From: Psychroserpens algicola
GTDB lineage: Bacteria > Bacteroidota > Bacteroidia > Flavobacteriales > Flavobacteriaceae
Assembly (NCBI RefSeq): GCF_014526325.1
Contig: NZ_JACNMJ010000001.1
Span: 62,001 to 126,000 of the forward strand
Reading direction: 5' to 3'
DNA: 64,000 nt
In this document: positions 26,216 through 36,514 of the stretch, piece after piece
Layout: each line of letters starts with the position of its first letter
Numbering within the stretch: position 1 is the stretch's first letter
Notes under the pieces: generated by a model
Database searches by the model: none
Told to the model about the DNA's origin: nothing
The model's input: the letters and a program-made list of their open reading frames with translations, nothing else
Translations under genes and position numbers: made by a program

Positions 26216-28162
26216 CTAATCTACGTTGTCGTGTAAAAATGAATTGTTACTTCTCAATTGAATATCATCGTTTTCATCTATAGAAACAGATGTTCTGGAA
26301 GCGTTGGTTTCTGATGAATGCTGTGCATCCTCTAAATTCACACCTTGTCTTTTATATGCAGGTTCTTTTTCAATTTCATCTATTTTCGCTGTATTGAACT
26401 TGTAATTGAAATCTTTCATCTTACGACGCCTTTCATCAGCTCTTTCTTTTAGCAATTCTGAAATCGGACTGTTCATTGGATCAATTTCTTCTCCGACTTG
26501 CGCTTCACTAACCTCAGATTCTACCACTTTTTTCTCAAATACTATCTCCTCTTCAACTTCAGGTTGTGACTTAACTTTAGCTTCACTGTCATTCATTGCC
26601 GACTCGTAAGTCATAAAATCATCTAAAGCATAACGCTTCTCTCCTTCTTCATTAGCTTCGGTCACCGGAATGACTTCAACATGCTCCTTAACTTCCATAT
26701 TATTAAGGTCTTCATCTAAAGCAAATACGGTCTTCTCCTCTTCTTCTACTTTATTTTCAGGTGCAGCTTCGTCTTCAGAAGCACCAAAAGATAACGGCAA
26801 ATCGAATGTTAATGTAATTTGTTCTTCTTCAACCTCTTCTACAACTGGCTTTTTGACCTCCTGAACCGGAGTAATCACAAAGTCTTCCTCCTGAACTTTA
26901 TGATCTAAAACCTCATCATAAACCACATTTATATTTTTGATAATATCAGTAGTGGCGATTAAATCGGTTTCAAAATTATCAGACACGTCTGAGAGATCAT
27001 CCTCATCATCTAAAAGTGTATGCACGACAACCTTAGGCTCAGACTCTTCTTTTTCGAGAATAATATCTGGTCTGATGATAGCTGGATCGTTATCTTTTAC
27101 ATGAACATCATCATTTCTGTCATCCTCTAAAGCATGAACAACTTTCTTTTGTTCGGTATTTGAAATTTCATGTTGTTGGTCTAAATCAAAACCCGTAGCA
27201 ATAATGGTTACCGAAATTGATTCTTGTAAAGACTCATCTTCACCAACACCCATAATGATATTAGCACCATGACCTGCTTCAGTTTGAATATGGTCATTGA
27301 TTTCACCGATTTCATCAATTGTAATTTCCTGAGAACCTGAAACGATAAGCAACAATACGTTTTTAGCTCCAGTGATTTTATTATCATTTAACAATGGCGA
27401 ATCTAAGGCTTTCATGATGGCTTCCTGAGCTCTGGTTTTTCCTGAAGCTGTAGATGATCCCATGATAGCAGTTCCACTATTACTCAATACTGTCTTAGCA
27501 TCGCGTAAATCGATATTTTGAGTATAGTGATGCGTAATAACTTCTGCGATACCTCGAGATGCAGTTGATAATACTTCATCAGCTTTTGAGAAACCTGCTT
27601 TAAAACCTAGATTTCCGTATACTTCGCGCAGTTTATTATTATTTATTACAACTAAAGAATCAACATGAGAACGAAGCGTTTCTATACCCTTTTGAGCTTG
27701 TTCGTTTCTTGTTTTTCCTTCAAATTGAAATGGCATCGTTACAATACCTACTGTTAAAATATCTAATTCTTTAGCGAGTTTAGCAATGATTGGAGCAGCT
27801 CCTGTTCCTGTTCCACCACCCATTCCTGCCGTAATAAATACCATTTTTGTATTGGTATCTAACATACGACGTAAATCTTCTAAACTCTCTACTGCAGCCT
27901 GTTCTCCTACTTCTGGATTTGCACCTGCACCTAAACCTTCGGTTAAATTAACTCCTAATTGGATTTTGTTCGGGACACCACTATTTTGTAGTGCTTGGGC
28001 ATCGGTATTACATATCACAAAATCAACACCTTTAATCCCTTGTAAAAACATGTGATTAATGGCATTACTTCCGCCTCCACCTACTCCAATCACTTTGATG
28101 ACGTTTGACTGGTTTTTTGGTAAATCAAATGCAATGTTGCCTAACTCATTGTTGTTGCTCAT
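26216..28162 (-). CDS. ftsZ: Cell division protein FtsZ
   Basis: 648 aa from the ATG at 28162 (MSNNNELGNIAFDLP). The tubulin-like GTPase domain (about residues 20-330) has VIGVGGGGSNA, CNTDAQAL, the tubulin signature GGGTGTG (115-121) and the T7 loop region NIDLRDAKTVLS. It polymerises into the division ring. Residues about 335-595 are a long, very acidic, low-complexity linker rich in E, V and D, and a basic segment (LLKERADERRRKMKDFNYK) plus PAYKRQGV near 615 probably form the membrane-anchor-partner contact. A total length near 650 is normal in Flavobacteriaceae but far above the 383 aa of E. coli. A start 39 bases upstream adds residues outside the family. It is the last gene of the dcw cluster. 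Confidence 0.97.
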   Translation of the reverse strand: MSNNNELGNIAFDLPKNQSNVIKVIGVGGGGSNAINHMFLQGIKGVDFVICNTDAQALQNSGVPNKIQLGVNLTEGLGAGANPEVGEQAAVESLEDLRRMLDTNTKMVFITAGMGGGTGTGAAPIIAKLAKELDILTVGIVTMPFQFEGKTRNEQAQKGIETLRSHVDSLVVINNNKLREVYGNLGFKAGFSKADEVLSTASRGIAEVITHHYTQNIDLRDAKTVLSNSGTAIMGSSTASGKTRAQEAIMKALDSPLLNDNKITGAKNVLLLIVSGSQEITIDEIGEINDHIQTEAGHGANIIMGVGEDESLQESISVTIIATGFDLDQQHEISNTEQKKVVHALEDDRNDDVHVKDNDPAIIRPDIILEKEESEPKVVVHTLLDDEDDLSDVSDNFETDLIATTDIIKNINVVYDEVLDHKVQEEDFVITPVQEVKKPVVEEVEEEQITLTFDLPLSFGASEDEAAPENKVEEEEKTVFALDEDLNNMEVKEHVEVIPVTEANEEGEKRYALDDFMTYESAMNDSEAKVKSQPEVEEEIVFEKKVVESEVSEAQVGEEIDPMNSPISELLKERADERRRKMKDFNYKFNTAKIDEIEKEPAYKRQGVNLEDAQHSSETNASRTSVSIDENDDIQLRSNNSFLHDNVD

Positions 28163-28204
28163 AAAATTTCTTTTACTGTATTTATAATTTATTTTCCCCA
28201 AATA

Positions 28205-28231
28205 TCTTCGATAGTCCTACCCAATCGAAGA
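28205..28231 (-). repeat. Inverted repeat between ftsA and ftsZ
   Basis: TCTTCGAT (28205-28212) and ATCGAAGA (28224-28231) form an 8-bp stem with an 11-base loop in the 80-base ftsA-ftsZ spacer. No T-run follows on the minus strand, so an mRNA-processing or translational role is likelier than termination. Confidence 0.4.
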
Positions 28232-28243
28232 CGTTGATTATAT

Positions 28244-29581
28244 TTATTCTGCGTTATCTAAAAAATCTTTAACGCGCTCTGTTAATTTGTCTAAAAAGGA
28301 TTTGCGTTCCTTTTTTTGTGCTTCAATCACCTCTTCTTCATGTACAGTAGTTTCTTCAGAATGTTCTGCGACCACATGTTCCATTTCTTCGACTTCTTTC
28401 TCAATACGTTTACGTTCCTGACGTTTTAATCCGTCCATCACTAAACCTACTGCTGTTGCAAACAACGGACTCGCAATTTCATTATCGCTATCGCCTGCCA
28501 GATGTTCATTTGGATACCCAATTCTGGTGTCCATTCCAGTGATATATTCTACAAGTTGCTTTAAGTGTTTTAACTGACTTCCACCTCCTGTTAATACGAT
28601 TCCTGCAATTAATTTTTTCTTCTGCTCTTCATGACCATAGTTCTTAATTTCCACATAGACTTGCTCAATAATTTCTACAACTCTAGCATGAATAATCTTA
28701 GACAGGTTTTTTAAAGTGATTTCTTTAGGATCACGACCTCTAAGCCCTGGAATAGATACTATCTCATTGTCTTTATTTTCTCCTGGCCATGCAGAACCGA
28801 ATTTTATTTTAAGCAATTCGGCTTGCTTTTCAATGATTGAGCAACCTTCTTTAATGTCTTCTGTCACGACATTTCCTCCAAAAGGAATAACTGCCGTATG
28901 ACGAATAATCCCGTCTTTAAAGACCGCTAAATCGGTTGTACCACCTCCTATATCTATCAAAGCAACACCTGCTTCTTTTTCTTCCTGACTCAACACGGCA
29001 TTTGCTGATGCCAATGGTTCTAAAGTGATCCCTTCAAGTTCTAGACCTGAACTTTTCACACATCGTCCAATATTTCTAATGGATGACACCTGACCGACAA
29101 CAACATGAAAATTAGCCTCCAGTCGCCCACCATACATTCCGATAGGCTCTTTAATCTCAGCCTGTCCATCGATTTTATATTCCTGAGGCAGCACATGAAT
29201 AATTTCTTCTCCAGGAAGCATCACTAATTTGTGAACCTGGTTGATTAAGCGATCAATATCTTCTTCATCTATAACCAATTCTGAATTAGCTCTAGTGATA
29301 TAATCACTATGCTGTAAACTTCTGATATGCTGTCCAGCTATACCAACAGTTACATCTTCAATATGCAATCCAGCCTCTGCCTCAGCTTCTTGAACAGCTT
29401 GCTGTATAGACTGAATTGTTTGTGTTATATTATTTACCACACCTCTATGCACTCCCAAACTTTTGGATTTTCCAATCCCTAAAATTTCGGCTTTGCCGTA
29501 TTCGTTTTTACGACCAATCATCGCCACAATTTTTGTGGTTCCGATATCAAGTCCTACTGAAATTTTATTATTCTCCATCAT
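28244..29581 (-). CDS. ftsA: Cell division protein FtsA
   Basis: 445 aa, an actin-fold ATPase that ties FtsZ filaments to the membrane. Visible are the phosphate-1 loop VGLDIGTTKIVAMIG at the N-terminus, the SHS2-type 1C insertion, the phosphate-2 motif ALIDIGGGTTDLAVF (about residue 205) and the adenosine motif IVLTGGGSQLKHL (about 328). The C-terminal tail ends KSFLDKLTERVKDFLDNAE, an amphipathic membrane-targeting helix after a charged linker. It abuts ftsQ and precedes ftsZ, the usual order. Confidence 0.96.
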   Translation of the reverse strand: MMENNKISVGLDIGTTKIVAMIGRKNEYGKAEILGIGKSKSLGVHRGVVNNITQTIQSIQQAVQEAEAEAGLHIEDVTVGIAGQHIRSLQHSDYITRANSELVIDEEDIDRLINQVHKLVMLPGEEIIHVLPQEYKIDGQAEIKEPIGMYGGRLEANFHVVVGQVSSIRNIGRCVKSSGLELEGITLEPLASANAVLSQEEKEAGVALIDIGGGTTDLAVFKDGIIRHTAVIPFGGNVVTEDIKEGCSIIEKQAELLKIKFGSAWPGENKDNEIVSIPGLRGRDPKEITLKNLSKIIHARVVEIIEQVYVEIKNYGHEEQKKKLIAGIVLTGGGSQLKHLKQLVEYITGMDTRIGYPNEHLAGDSDNEIASPLFATAVGLVMDGLKRQERKRIEKEVEEMEHVVAEHSEETTVHEEEVIEAQKKERKSFLDKLTERVKDFLDNAE

Positions 29582-30301
29582 TTACTTTTTGGTGCAAATC
29601 ACTTGCTTATCAAATTTTAAATTCACTAGCTCATACGTATCTAGCGTTTTATCTTTCATGGCTTTCTTGTAAAAAGCTTTCAGATTATTTATTTTCTTAT
29701 CCAATAATTGTAACGTTCCTAAATGGACATTAAAATCATGTGATCTAAATTTCAAGTCAATAGTTTTATCTTGGTTTTGATGAATCTCAACAACATGCTT
29801 AAGCAAAAATTCATCGGCTTGAACTTTCGTAGCAATCTCATGTACATTTGCTAAGTCATTCTTATCAATATTACCAGTAACTAAAGGCACGCGTGCAGTA
29901 TAATTTGTTGATAAAGGCATAAATGAACCTGCTTCATCAATGTAATAAGATGCATTTGTGCTTACTCTTGCAATAGGTTTTTTTTGTTCAATTTCAGCTG
30001 TAATTAAGCCATCAACACTCATAAACACTTGTGCCTGCTTAATCATTGGATTAGAGTTTAGGGCAGATTCCAATCCGTTCAAATCTATAATATCTTTAGG
30101 CTTATTCGTAACAGTCTCTTGATTTTGTATTAACAATTTACTAACAGTCTCATGAGTCACAAAAAGATGATCATCTCCAATAAATTTTATATCAGGCGCT
30201 GCTACTTTTCTTTCCGAATTTCTTACCGAAGAAAAGGCATACAAAAAGCTCACTAAAACCAGTAGCAATCCAACTTTTATGTAGTTATAATTAACTCGCA
30301 A
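29582..30301 (-). CDS. ftsQ: Cell division protein FtsQ
   Basis: 239 aa with a short cytoplasmic tail, one membrane segment (about residues 9-26, VGLLLVLVSFLYAFSS), a POTRA-like region (FIGDDHLFVTHETVSKLL) and a beta domain. It scaffolds the divisome in the periplasm. Sequence conservation of FtsQ is low, so the call leans on architecture and on its place between murC and ftsA. The start overlaps murC by 11 bases. Confidence 0.9.
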   Translation of the reverse strand: MRVNYNYIKVGLLLVLVSFLYAFSSVRNSERKVAAPDIKFIGDDHLFVTHETVSKLLIQNQETVTNKPKDIIDLNGLESALNSNPMIKQAQVFMSVDGLITAEIEQKKPIARVSTNASYYIDEAGSFMPLSTNYTARVPLVTGNIDKNDLANVHEIATKVQADEFLLKHVVEIHQNQDKTIDLKFRSHDFNVHLGTLQLLDKKINNLKAFYKKAMKDKTLDTYELVNLKFDKQVICTKK

Positions 30302-31643
30302 GACTCAATCCTTTTTTTATATGTTTTACTTCTTCTCCAATATCTCCTGCTCCAATGGTTAAAACCACTGATGCGTTTTCTGATTTTATTGCTTCAATTA
30401 ATTCTGATTTTTGAACCAACTTTTTATTTTTATTTTCAATTTTATCTAATAACCATTCAGAATTCACACCGTCAATTGGCAATTCTCTAGCTGGATAGAT
30501 GTCTAATAAAAAAACGGTATCAAATTGTGATAAACTTTCAGCAAACTCATTAGCAAAATCTTGTGTTCTGCTAAATAAATGTGGTTGAAACACTGCCAGT
30601 ACTTTTTTATCAGGATACATTTCTCTTACAGCTTGATGTACGGCGTTGATCTCTTCTGGATGATGCGCATAATCATCGATATATACTAAATTATCAGTCT
30701 TAACATGATAGGTAAACCTACGTTTTACACCTTTATAAGATGCTAATCCCTTGGCGAGCTGTGGATGAGGGAGTCCGTATTCTACAGACATCGCCAAGGC
30801 TATTAATGCATTCGACAGGTTATGTCTACCAGGTAGGCTAAATTTGAAATTTTCTAGTAGTGCATTTGGCGTTTTGACATCAAATACATAACTACCATTT
30901 ATGATTTTTATATTTTTAACCGAATAATCTGAATCGTCTTCAATGCCATAGGTGATCCCTTTGATTGGCAATCCGTTTTTAACGAACAGTTTTCCGTTAG
31001 GTTTTATTTTTTTTGAAAAATCTTCGAACGATTTTACCAGTTCTGAAGCATCGCCATAGATATCCAAATGATCTGCATCCATCGAGGTAATACAAGCAAA
31101 ATCAGGCGACAAGGTTAAGAACGAACGATCAAATTCATCGGCTTCTACTACTGTGACTTCCGTTCCGTTTAGAATGAGATTAGAATTATAATTTTCGCTT
31201 ATTCCACCTAAAAAAGCAGTGACTTCTACATTGCACACATTCAACAAATGTCCTAGTATACTTGTTGTAGTTGTTTTTCCGTGGGTACCCGCTACAGCCA
31301 AGCAAAAAGTTTGCCTCGTAACCTCACCAAGCAACTCTGAACGCTTAATGACTTTAAATTGATTAGACCTGAAATAATTTAATTCGCTATGTGATTTTGG
31401 GATTGCAGGCGTATATACAACTAATGTCGTTTCTGCATCTAAAAACCGATTATCGATATGTGTTACATCATCATCAAAATGAATGGAAACCCCTAAATCT
31501 TCAAGCGTATCAGTTAGGTCTGTTTTGGTTTTATCATAACCACCAACATTGAATCCTTTAGCTACAAAGTAACGTGCTAGTGCAGACATACCTATGCCTC
31601 CAATCCCAATAAAATAAACGCTATTTGTATGTTCTATATTCAT
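30291..31643 (-). CDS. murC: UDP-N-acetylmuramate-L-alanine ligase
   Basis: 450 aa, normal length. It adds L-Ala to UDP-MurNAc, the first peptide-stem step in the cytoplasm. The N-terminal Rossmann loop (FIGIGGIGMSALA), the ATP-binding GTHGKTTT at residues 119-126, EADEFDRSF, SMDADHLDIYG and the C-terminal DDYAHHPEEI are all present. It directly follows murG with no gap and overlaps ftsQ. Confidence 0.97.
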   Translation of the reverse strand: MNIEHTNSVYFIGIGGIGMSALARYFVAKGFNVGGYDKTKTDLTDTLEDLGVSIHFDDDVTHIDNRFLDAETTLVVYTPAIPKSHSELNYFRSNQFKVIKRSELLGEVTRQTFCLAVAGTHGKTTTTSILGHLLNVCNVEVTAFLGGISENYNSNLILNGTEVTVVEADEFDRSFLTLSPDFACITSMDADHLDIYGDASELVKSFEDFSKKIKPNGKLFVKNGLPIKGITYGIEDDSDYSVKNIKIINGSYVFDVKTPNALLENFKFSLPGRHNLSNALIALAMSVEYGLPHPQLAKGLASYKGVKRRFTYHVKTDNLVYIDDYAHHPEEINAVHQAVREMYPDKKVLAVFQPHLFSRTQDFANEFAESLSQFDTVFLLDIYPARELPIDGVNSEWLLDKIENKNKKLVQKSELIEAIKSENASVVLTIGAGDIGEEVKHIKKGLSLAS

Positions 31644-32738
31644 TTAGTGTTGTAACAATTTTTCAACTTCGTCTGCGATATCTTTTGTAGCATTAATTAA
31701 TGCTAATTTTTTTATGTTTTGCCCTAATTCTTGTCTCTTTTCAAGAGATAACATTAGAGTGTTGAATTGATTTTCAAACACATCATCCAAATCACTTTCT
31801 TTAATCATAATAGCTGCATTTTGATCAGCTATGGCTTTGGCGTTTTTGGTTTGATGATCTTCGGCGACATTAGGCGATGGTATAAAAATTACCGGCTTTC
31901 CTACGACACAAAGCTCAGACACCGAACTTGCGCCAGCTCTTGATATAATTATATCTGCAGCAGCATAAGCCATATCCATAGCATTTAAAAAGGCATGAAC
32001 CTGTACATGTTCTAAGTCATCATAATGCTTGTATTGCTGATAATACAACTTACCACATTGCCAAATCACTTGTATGTTTTGTGATTGAAAATAGTCTAAT
32101 TTCTCCTCTATTAATTGATTGACACGTCTCGCGCCTAAACTTCCGCCCAATACTAAAAGTGTATGCTTACTATGAATTAAGCTAAATGCATCTTTACCTT
32201 CAATATGTTTGTTTTCTATATCGAGTAAATCTTTACGAATCGGATTTCCTGTAAGGATGATTTTTTCCTTCGGAAAAAACTGTTCTAAACCTTCATAAGC
32301 CACACAAATTTTATCTACTTTTTTTGACAAGAGTTTATTAGTGATTCCTGGATAAGAATTCTGCTCTTGTATCAAAGTAGGCACACCTTTTGACGTTGCT
32401 GTTTTTAATAAAGGTCCGCTAGCATATCCTCCCGTTCCAATCACAACATCGGGTTGAAATGTATTGATGATTTTACGCGACTTTAATAAACTAGAAATTA
32501 GTTTAAAAGGAAACATGAGGTTTTTAAGTGTTAACTTCCGTTGTATCCCTGAAATCCAAAGCCCTTCAATTTGGTAACCTGCCTGAGGCACCTTTTCCAT
32601 TTCCATTCGATCTGAAGCACCTACAAATAAAAATTCTGCATCAGGAAAACGAGCTTTTAACTCGTTTGCAATCGCAATCGCAGGATAGATATGTCCACCT
32701 GTTCCGCCGCCTGATACTATGATTTTATAATTACTCAT
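31644..32738 (-). CDS. murG: Undecaprenyldiphospho-muramoylpentapeptide beta-N-acetylglucosaminyltransferase
   Basis: 364 aa, a GT-B glycosyltransferase that converts lipid I to lipid II on the inner leaflet. The glycine-rich N-terminus [15 protein letters not shown] (from residue 10), the second glycine loop [11 protein letters not shown] and the donor-site block [12 protein letters not shown] followed by PNVAEDHQ are clear. It overlaps the stop of ftsW by one base. Confidence 0.97.
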   Translation of the reverse strand: MSNYKIIVSGGGTGGHIYPAIAIANELKARFPDAEFLFVGASDRMEMEKVPQAGYQIEGLWISGIQRKLTLKNLMFPFKLISSLLKSRKIINTFQPDVVIGTGGYASGPLLKTATSKGVPTLIQEQNSYPGITNKLLSKKVDKICVAYEGLEQFFPKEKIILTGNPIRKDLLDIENKHIEGKDAFSLIHSKHTLLVLGGSLGARRVNQLIEEKLDYFQSQNIQVIWQCGKLYYQQYKHYDDLEHVQVHAFLNAMDMAYAAADIIISRAGASSVSELCVVGKPVIFIPSPNVAEDHQTKNAKAIADQNAAIMIKESDLDDVFENQFNTLMLSLEKRQELGQNIKKLALINATKDIADEVEKLLQH

Positions 32739-33931
32739 TAAATGGTTTCACTTAAAATTTCTAACGGGTTATCTTCATTAAGTTCTTGTTCTTTCATTTG
32801 TTCGCGCTTAGCACTTACACTTAAAATAATTCCTATTGCCAGACAGGTCATCCAAATGGATGTTCCGCCACTACTAATTAAGGGTAAGGTTTGTCCGGTA
32901 ACTGGAAATAATTCTACAGCCACAGCCATGTTTATTAGAGCTTGAAATATAATAGGCAAGCCAACACCTAAAACTAGAAGTTTTCCGAAAACGGTATCCG
33001 ACTTTTGTGATACGATAACTATTCTAAATAACAGCCAAGAATATAATACCAGTAAAAACAAGCCTCCAATTAAGCCATATTCTTCTATTATAATGGCGAA
33101 AATAAAATCTGAAGACGATTGAGGTAACACATTCTTTTGTCGGCTTTTTCCTGGTCCTAAACCCTTTACACCACCAGAGGCTATAGCGATTTTAGCATTT
33201 TCAATTTGATAATCGGCTTCGGTATCTTCTCCATTTGCAAAATTTTCTATTCTGCTCATCCAAGTATCGATTCTATTAGGCATAGCATCTGGAAATGCTT
33301 TAGCGACCAGTACAAACAGTGCCAACCCTAGTACACCTGTTCCTATAATAACTGCTAAATATTTTAAAGGATAACCTCCAATAAATGAAAGCATCATTAC
33401 CATTAAAAAGATAATTGCTGTTGTTGATAAATTGGCAGGTAATATCAATATGAGTATAAAAAATACAGGAGCCCAAAGCGGCAATAACGTTTCTACAAAT
33501 GTTACTTTTTTGTCTTGAATTTTAGACAAATATCGTGCTACATATACCATCAAAACTACAGCTGCTAATGTGGATGTTTGAAAGGACATACCAACAAACG
33601 GGATTTGTATCCAGCGACTTGCATTTGCACCTTCAATAGTTGTGCCCTGGAGCATTGTAACAATCAGCAATACAATGACTATTGGAATCATCACCATCGA
33701 CAAACCTCTGAAATAACGGTATGGAATTTTATGAACGCCATACATAATGGCAAAGCCTAAAAACAAATGCATAAAGTGCTTTACAAAATACCCAAACGTA
33801 TTTCCTGAGCCACCAACATAAGCTAAATTACTCGCAGCACTATACACAGGAAGAAATGAGAATATTGCCAGTAAAGCAGCAATAGCCCAAATTAACCGAT
33901 CTCCTTTTATGTTTTTAAATAGTGCTTGCAC
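32738..33931 (-). CDS. ftsW: Peptidoglycan glycosyltransferase FtsW
   Basis: 397 aa with about ten membrane segments; a SEDS-family lipid II polymerase that works with FtsI at the septum. Conserved features include [10 protein letters not shown], the periplasmic loop [23 protein letters not shown] and the late [15 protein letters not shown] motif. It shares the SEDS family with RodA, but the dcw location assigns it as FtsW. Confidence 0.95.
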   Translation of the reverse strand: MQALFKNIKGDRLIWAIAALLAIFSFLPVYSAASNLAYVGGSGNTFGYFVKHFMHLFLGFAIMYGVHKIPYRYFRGLSMVMIPIVIVLLIVTMLQGTTIEGANASRWIQIPFVGMSFQTSTLAAVVLMVYVARYLSKIQDKKVTFVETLLPLWAPVFFILILILPANLSTTAIIFLMVMMLSFIGGYPLKYLAVIIGTGVLGLALFVLVAKAFPDAMPNRIDTWMSRIENFANGEDTEADYQIENAKIAIASGGVKGLGPGKSRQKNVLPQSSSDFIFAIIIEEYGLIGGLFLLVLYSWLLFRIVIVSQKSDTVFGKLLVLGVGLPIIFQALINMAVAVELFPVTGQTLPLISSGGTSIWMTCLAIGIILSVSAKREQMKEQELNEDNPLEILSETI

Positions 33932-33939
33932 GTTTTCTT

Positions 33940-35271
33940 TTATAAATTTCTTACTGCGTCTTTAAATTGACGACCTCTATCTTCATAGTTTTCGAATAAA
34001 TCAAAACTTGCACAAGCAGGCGACAACAACACATTTTCTCCAGCTTCGGCTATTTTGTAAGCAATCTTAACAGCCTCGCTCATAAATTGAGTTTCAACTA
34101 TAACATCAACCATACCACCAAAACTTTCGAGTAACTTTTCATTATCTGTACCTAAACAAATGATGGCTTTAACTTTCTCGTTTACAAACTGAAAAAGCTC
34201 TTGATAATTATTTCCTTTATCAACACCACCTACAATCCATACTGTTGGAGCATCCATACTTTCCAGAGCGTAATAAGTAGCGTTAACATTGGTCGCTTTA
34301 GAATCATTGATATATTGTACTTTATTGATTTTAAGTACATGCTCTAAACGATGTTCTACACCTTGAAAATTCTCTAAACTTTCACGAATCGTCTGCTTTC
34401 TAATCTTGAGCAAATGCGCTACTGTAGAAGCAGCCATTGCGTTTTTAATATTGTGTTTTCCCTCTAATGCTAAATTTGCTGTTGGCATAATTATCTGATT
34501 GTTATCTATTGTTATTTTTATATTGTTATTGTCTAAATACGCGCCATTTTCAATAGTTTTAGTTAATGAAAATGGTAATAATCTGGATTGAACAGGGTTT
34601 GCTTTTAACCAATTAGTAATAACCTCATCATCGGCATCGTAGATGAAGTAATCGTTTTGGGTTTGATTTTCAGCAATCCTAAATTTTGAGGCGATATACC
34701 TTTCAAACTGATAGTCATATCGATCTAAATGATCGGGCGTGATGTTGGTTAAAACAGCTATATGTGGTTTAAAATCAATGATATCATCTAACTGAAAACT
34801 GCTTATTTCCAGCACATAGTTTGGATAGTCTTGTTCTAAAATTTGCTTTGCAAAACTATCGCCAATATTGCCAGCCAAACCCACTTTTATGTCTTGTTTA
34901 AGCAAGTGATGTGTTAGCGTTGCTGTAGTTGTCTTACCGTTGCTTCCGGTAATTCCAACTAATGTTGCATTGGTGTATTGTGCTGCAAACTCTATTTCAG
35001 ACACCACTGCTATTCCTTGTGCTCTAATTTGTTTTATCAAAGCCACTTTATCAGGAATACCAGGACTTTTCATCACGATATCTGCATTTAGAATTTTTTC
35101 TTCGGAATGCTTACCATCCTCAAATTCAATCTCATTATGTATAAGAACGTGTTTGTACTTTTCTTTTATTGGTCCTTTATCTGAAACAAAAACTTCAAAC
35201 CCTTTTGCCTTTCCTAAGAGTGCCGTACCAACACCACTTTCCCCTCCTCCAAGAACCACTAATCGTTTCAT
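33940..35271 (-). CDS. murD: UDP-N-acetylmuramoylalanine-D-glutamate ligase
   Basis: 443 aa, cytoplasmic Mur ligase adding D-Glu. It shows the N-terminal VVLGGGESGVG, the SPGIP motif, the ATP loop GSNGKTT at 109-115, LTNITPDHLDRYD and the ligase signature YINDSKATNVNAT. It lies 8 bases before ftsW and abuts mraY. The length is standard. Confidence 0.97.
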   Translation of the reverse strand: MKRLVVLGGGESGVGTALLGKAKGFEVFVSDKGPIKEKYKHVLIHNEIEFEDGKHSEEKILNADIVMKSPGIPDKVALIKQIRAQGIAVVSEIEFAAQYTNATLVGITGSNGKTTTATLTHHLLKQDIKVGLAGNIGDSFAKQILEQDYPNYVLEISSFQLDDIIDFKPHIAVLTNITPDHLDRYDYQFERYIASKFRIAENQTQNDYFIYDADDEVITNWLKANPVQSRLLPFSLTKTIENGAYLDNNNIKITIDNNQIIMPTANLALEGKHNIKNAMAASTVAHLLKIRKQTIRESLENFQGVEHRLEHVLKINKVQYINDSKATNVNATYYALESMDAPTVWIVGGVDKGNNYQELFQFVNEKVKAIICLGTDNEKLLESFGGMVDVIVETQFMSEAVKIAYKIAEAGENVLLSPACASFDLFENYEDRGRQFKDAVRNL

Positions 35272-36513
35272 TTATCTAATTTTCAATGTCACAATCGAAA
35301 TGATAGCCAGAAGGATGCCTATAATCCAAAACCTTGTGACTATTTTACTTTCATGATATCCAGATTTCTGATAATGATGGTGCAAAGGCGACATCTTAAA
35401 AATGCGTCGTCCTTCACCATATTTTTTTCTTGTGTATTTGAAATAGCTCACTTGCATCATGACTGATAAATTTTCAGCCAGAAAAATTCCGCACAACACT
35501 GGAATAAGCCATTCTTTTCGAACTGCAATTGCTATGACAGCTATAATCCCACCTATAGTCAAACTTCCGGTATCACCCATAAACACTTGAGCTGGATATG
35601 CGTTATACCATAAAAAACCAATGAGAGCACCAACAAAGGCAGCGATATAAATTGTGATCTCTTCAACTCTTGGGATATACATGATATCTAAGTAATCTGA
35701 GAAAATTATGTTACCCGAAACCCATGCAAAAATGCCCAGCGTAAGGACAATTATAGCCGATGTACCAGCAGCCAATCCATCAATACCATCGGTAAGGTTT
35801 GCACCGTTTGAAACTGCTGTAATAATAAAAATGGAAGCCAGAATAAAAATAATCCAGGCATATTTTGACATTTCCGGACTGATCCATGTGATTAAATCTG
35901 CATAGTCAAACTCATTACCTTTTACGAATGGAATGGTCGTTTTAGTTGATTTCCCTTCAACCTCAAAAAGTTTTGAAGGCGAAATATCTGGATCTTCAGC
36001 TAAAAGCACACTTTGTTGTTCTTCAGGTAATTTTTCTTTGATTGTTACATCGTCATGAAAGTACATTGTTGCTCCAATTATAATACCCAACCCAACCTGA
36101 CCGAGCACTTTAAAGCGTCCTTTTAAACCTTCTTTATTATTCTTAAACTTTTTGATGTAATCATCAATAAATCCAATGGTACCCATCCATATTGTTGTGA
36201 CAACAAGTAATATGATGTAAATGTTTTCTAGCTTAGCAAGTAAAAGCACAGGAATTAATGTCGCTAAAATGATAATGATACCACCCATTGTTGGCGTACC
36301 TGCCTTTTCAACTTGACCTTCGAGACCTAAATCTCTAATAGTCTCACCTACTTGTTGTTTTTGGAGAAACCGAATGATACGCTTTCCAAAAATTGTAGAA
36401 ATCAATAAAGACAGAATAATAGCTACAGCAGCTCTAAAGGTTAAAAAACCAAAAAGAGATGCTCCAGGAAACTGAAACTGCTGTTCTAAATATTCAAATA
36501 GGTAATACAACAT
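35272..36513 (-). CDS. mraY: Phospho-N-acetylmuramoyl-pentapeptide transferase
   Basis: 413 aa, multispanning; makes lipid I from UDP-MurNAc-pentapeptide and undecaprenyl phosphate. Signatures: [16 protein letters not shown] (catalytic Asp pair), [10 protein letters not shown] and the cytoplasmic MSPLHHHYQ near the C-terminus. It is about 50 residues longer than the 360-aa E. coli enzyme because of a hydrophilic insertion at about residues 155-215 ([12 protein letters not shown] to FDYADLITW), an insertion also usual in Bacteroidota MraY. Confidence 0.97.
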   Translation of the reverse strand: MLYYLFEYLEQQFQFPGASLFGFLTFRAAVAIILSLLISTIFGKRIIRFLQKQQVGETIRDLGLEGQVEKAGTPTMGGIIIILATLIPVLLLAKLENIYIILLVVTTIWMGTIGFIDDYIKKFKNNKEGLKGRFKVLGQVGLGIIIGATMYFHDDVTIKEKLPEEQQSVLLAEDPDISPSKLFEVEGKSTKTTIPFVKGNEFDYADLITWISPEMSKYAWIIFILASIFIITAVSNGANLTDGIDGLAAGTSAIIVLTLGIFAWVSGNIIFSDYLDIMYIPRVEEITIYIAAFVGALIGFLWYNAYPAQVFMGDTGSLTIGGIIAVIAIAVRKEWLIPVLCGIFLAENLSVMMQVSYFKYTRKKYGEGRRIFKMSPLHHHYQKSGYHESKIVTRFWIIGILLAIISIVTLKIR

Positions 36514-36514
36514 A

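Noticed and set aside
28163-28201. 13-residue N-terminal extension of FtsZ
   Set aside because: FtsZ homologues begin at or near MSNNNELG; the extension is basic and unlike the family.
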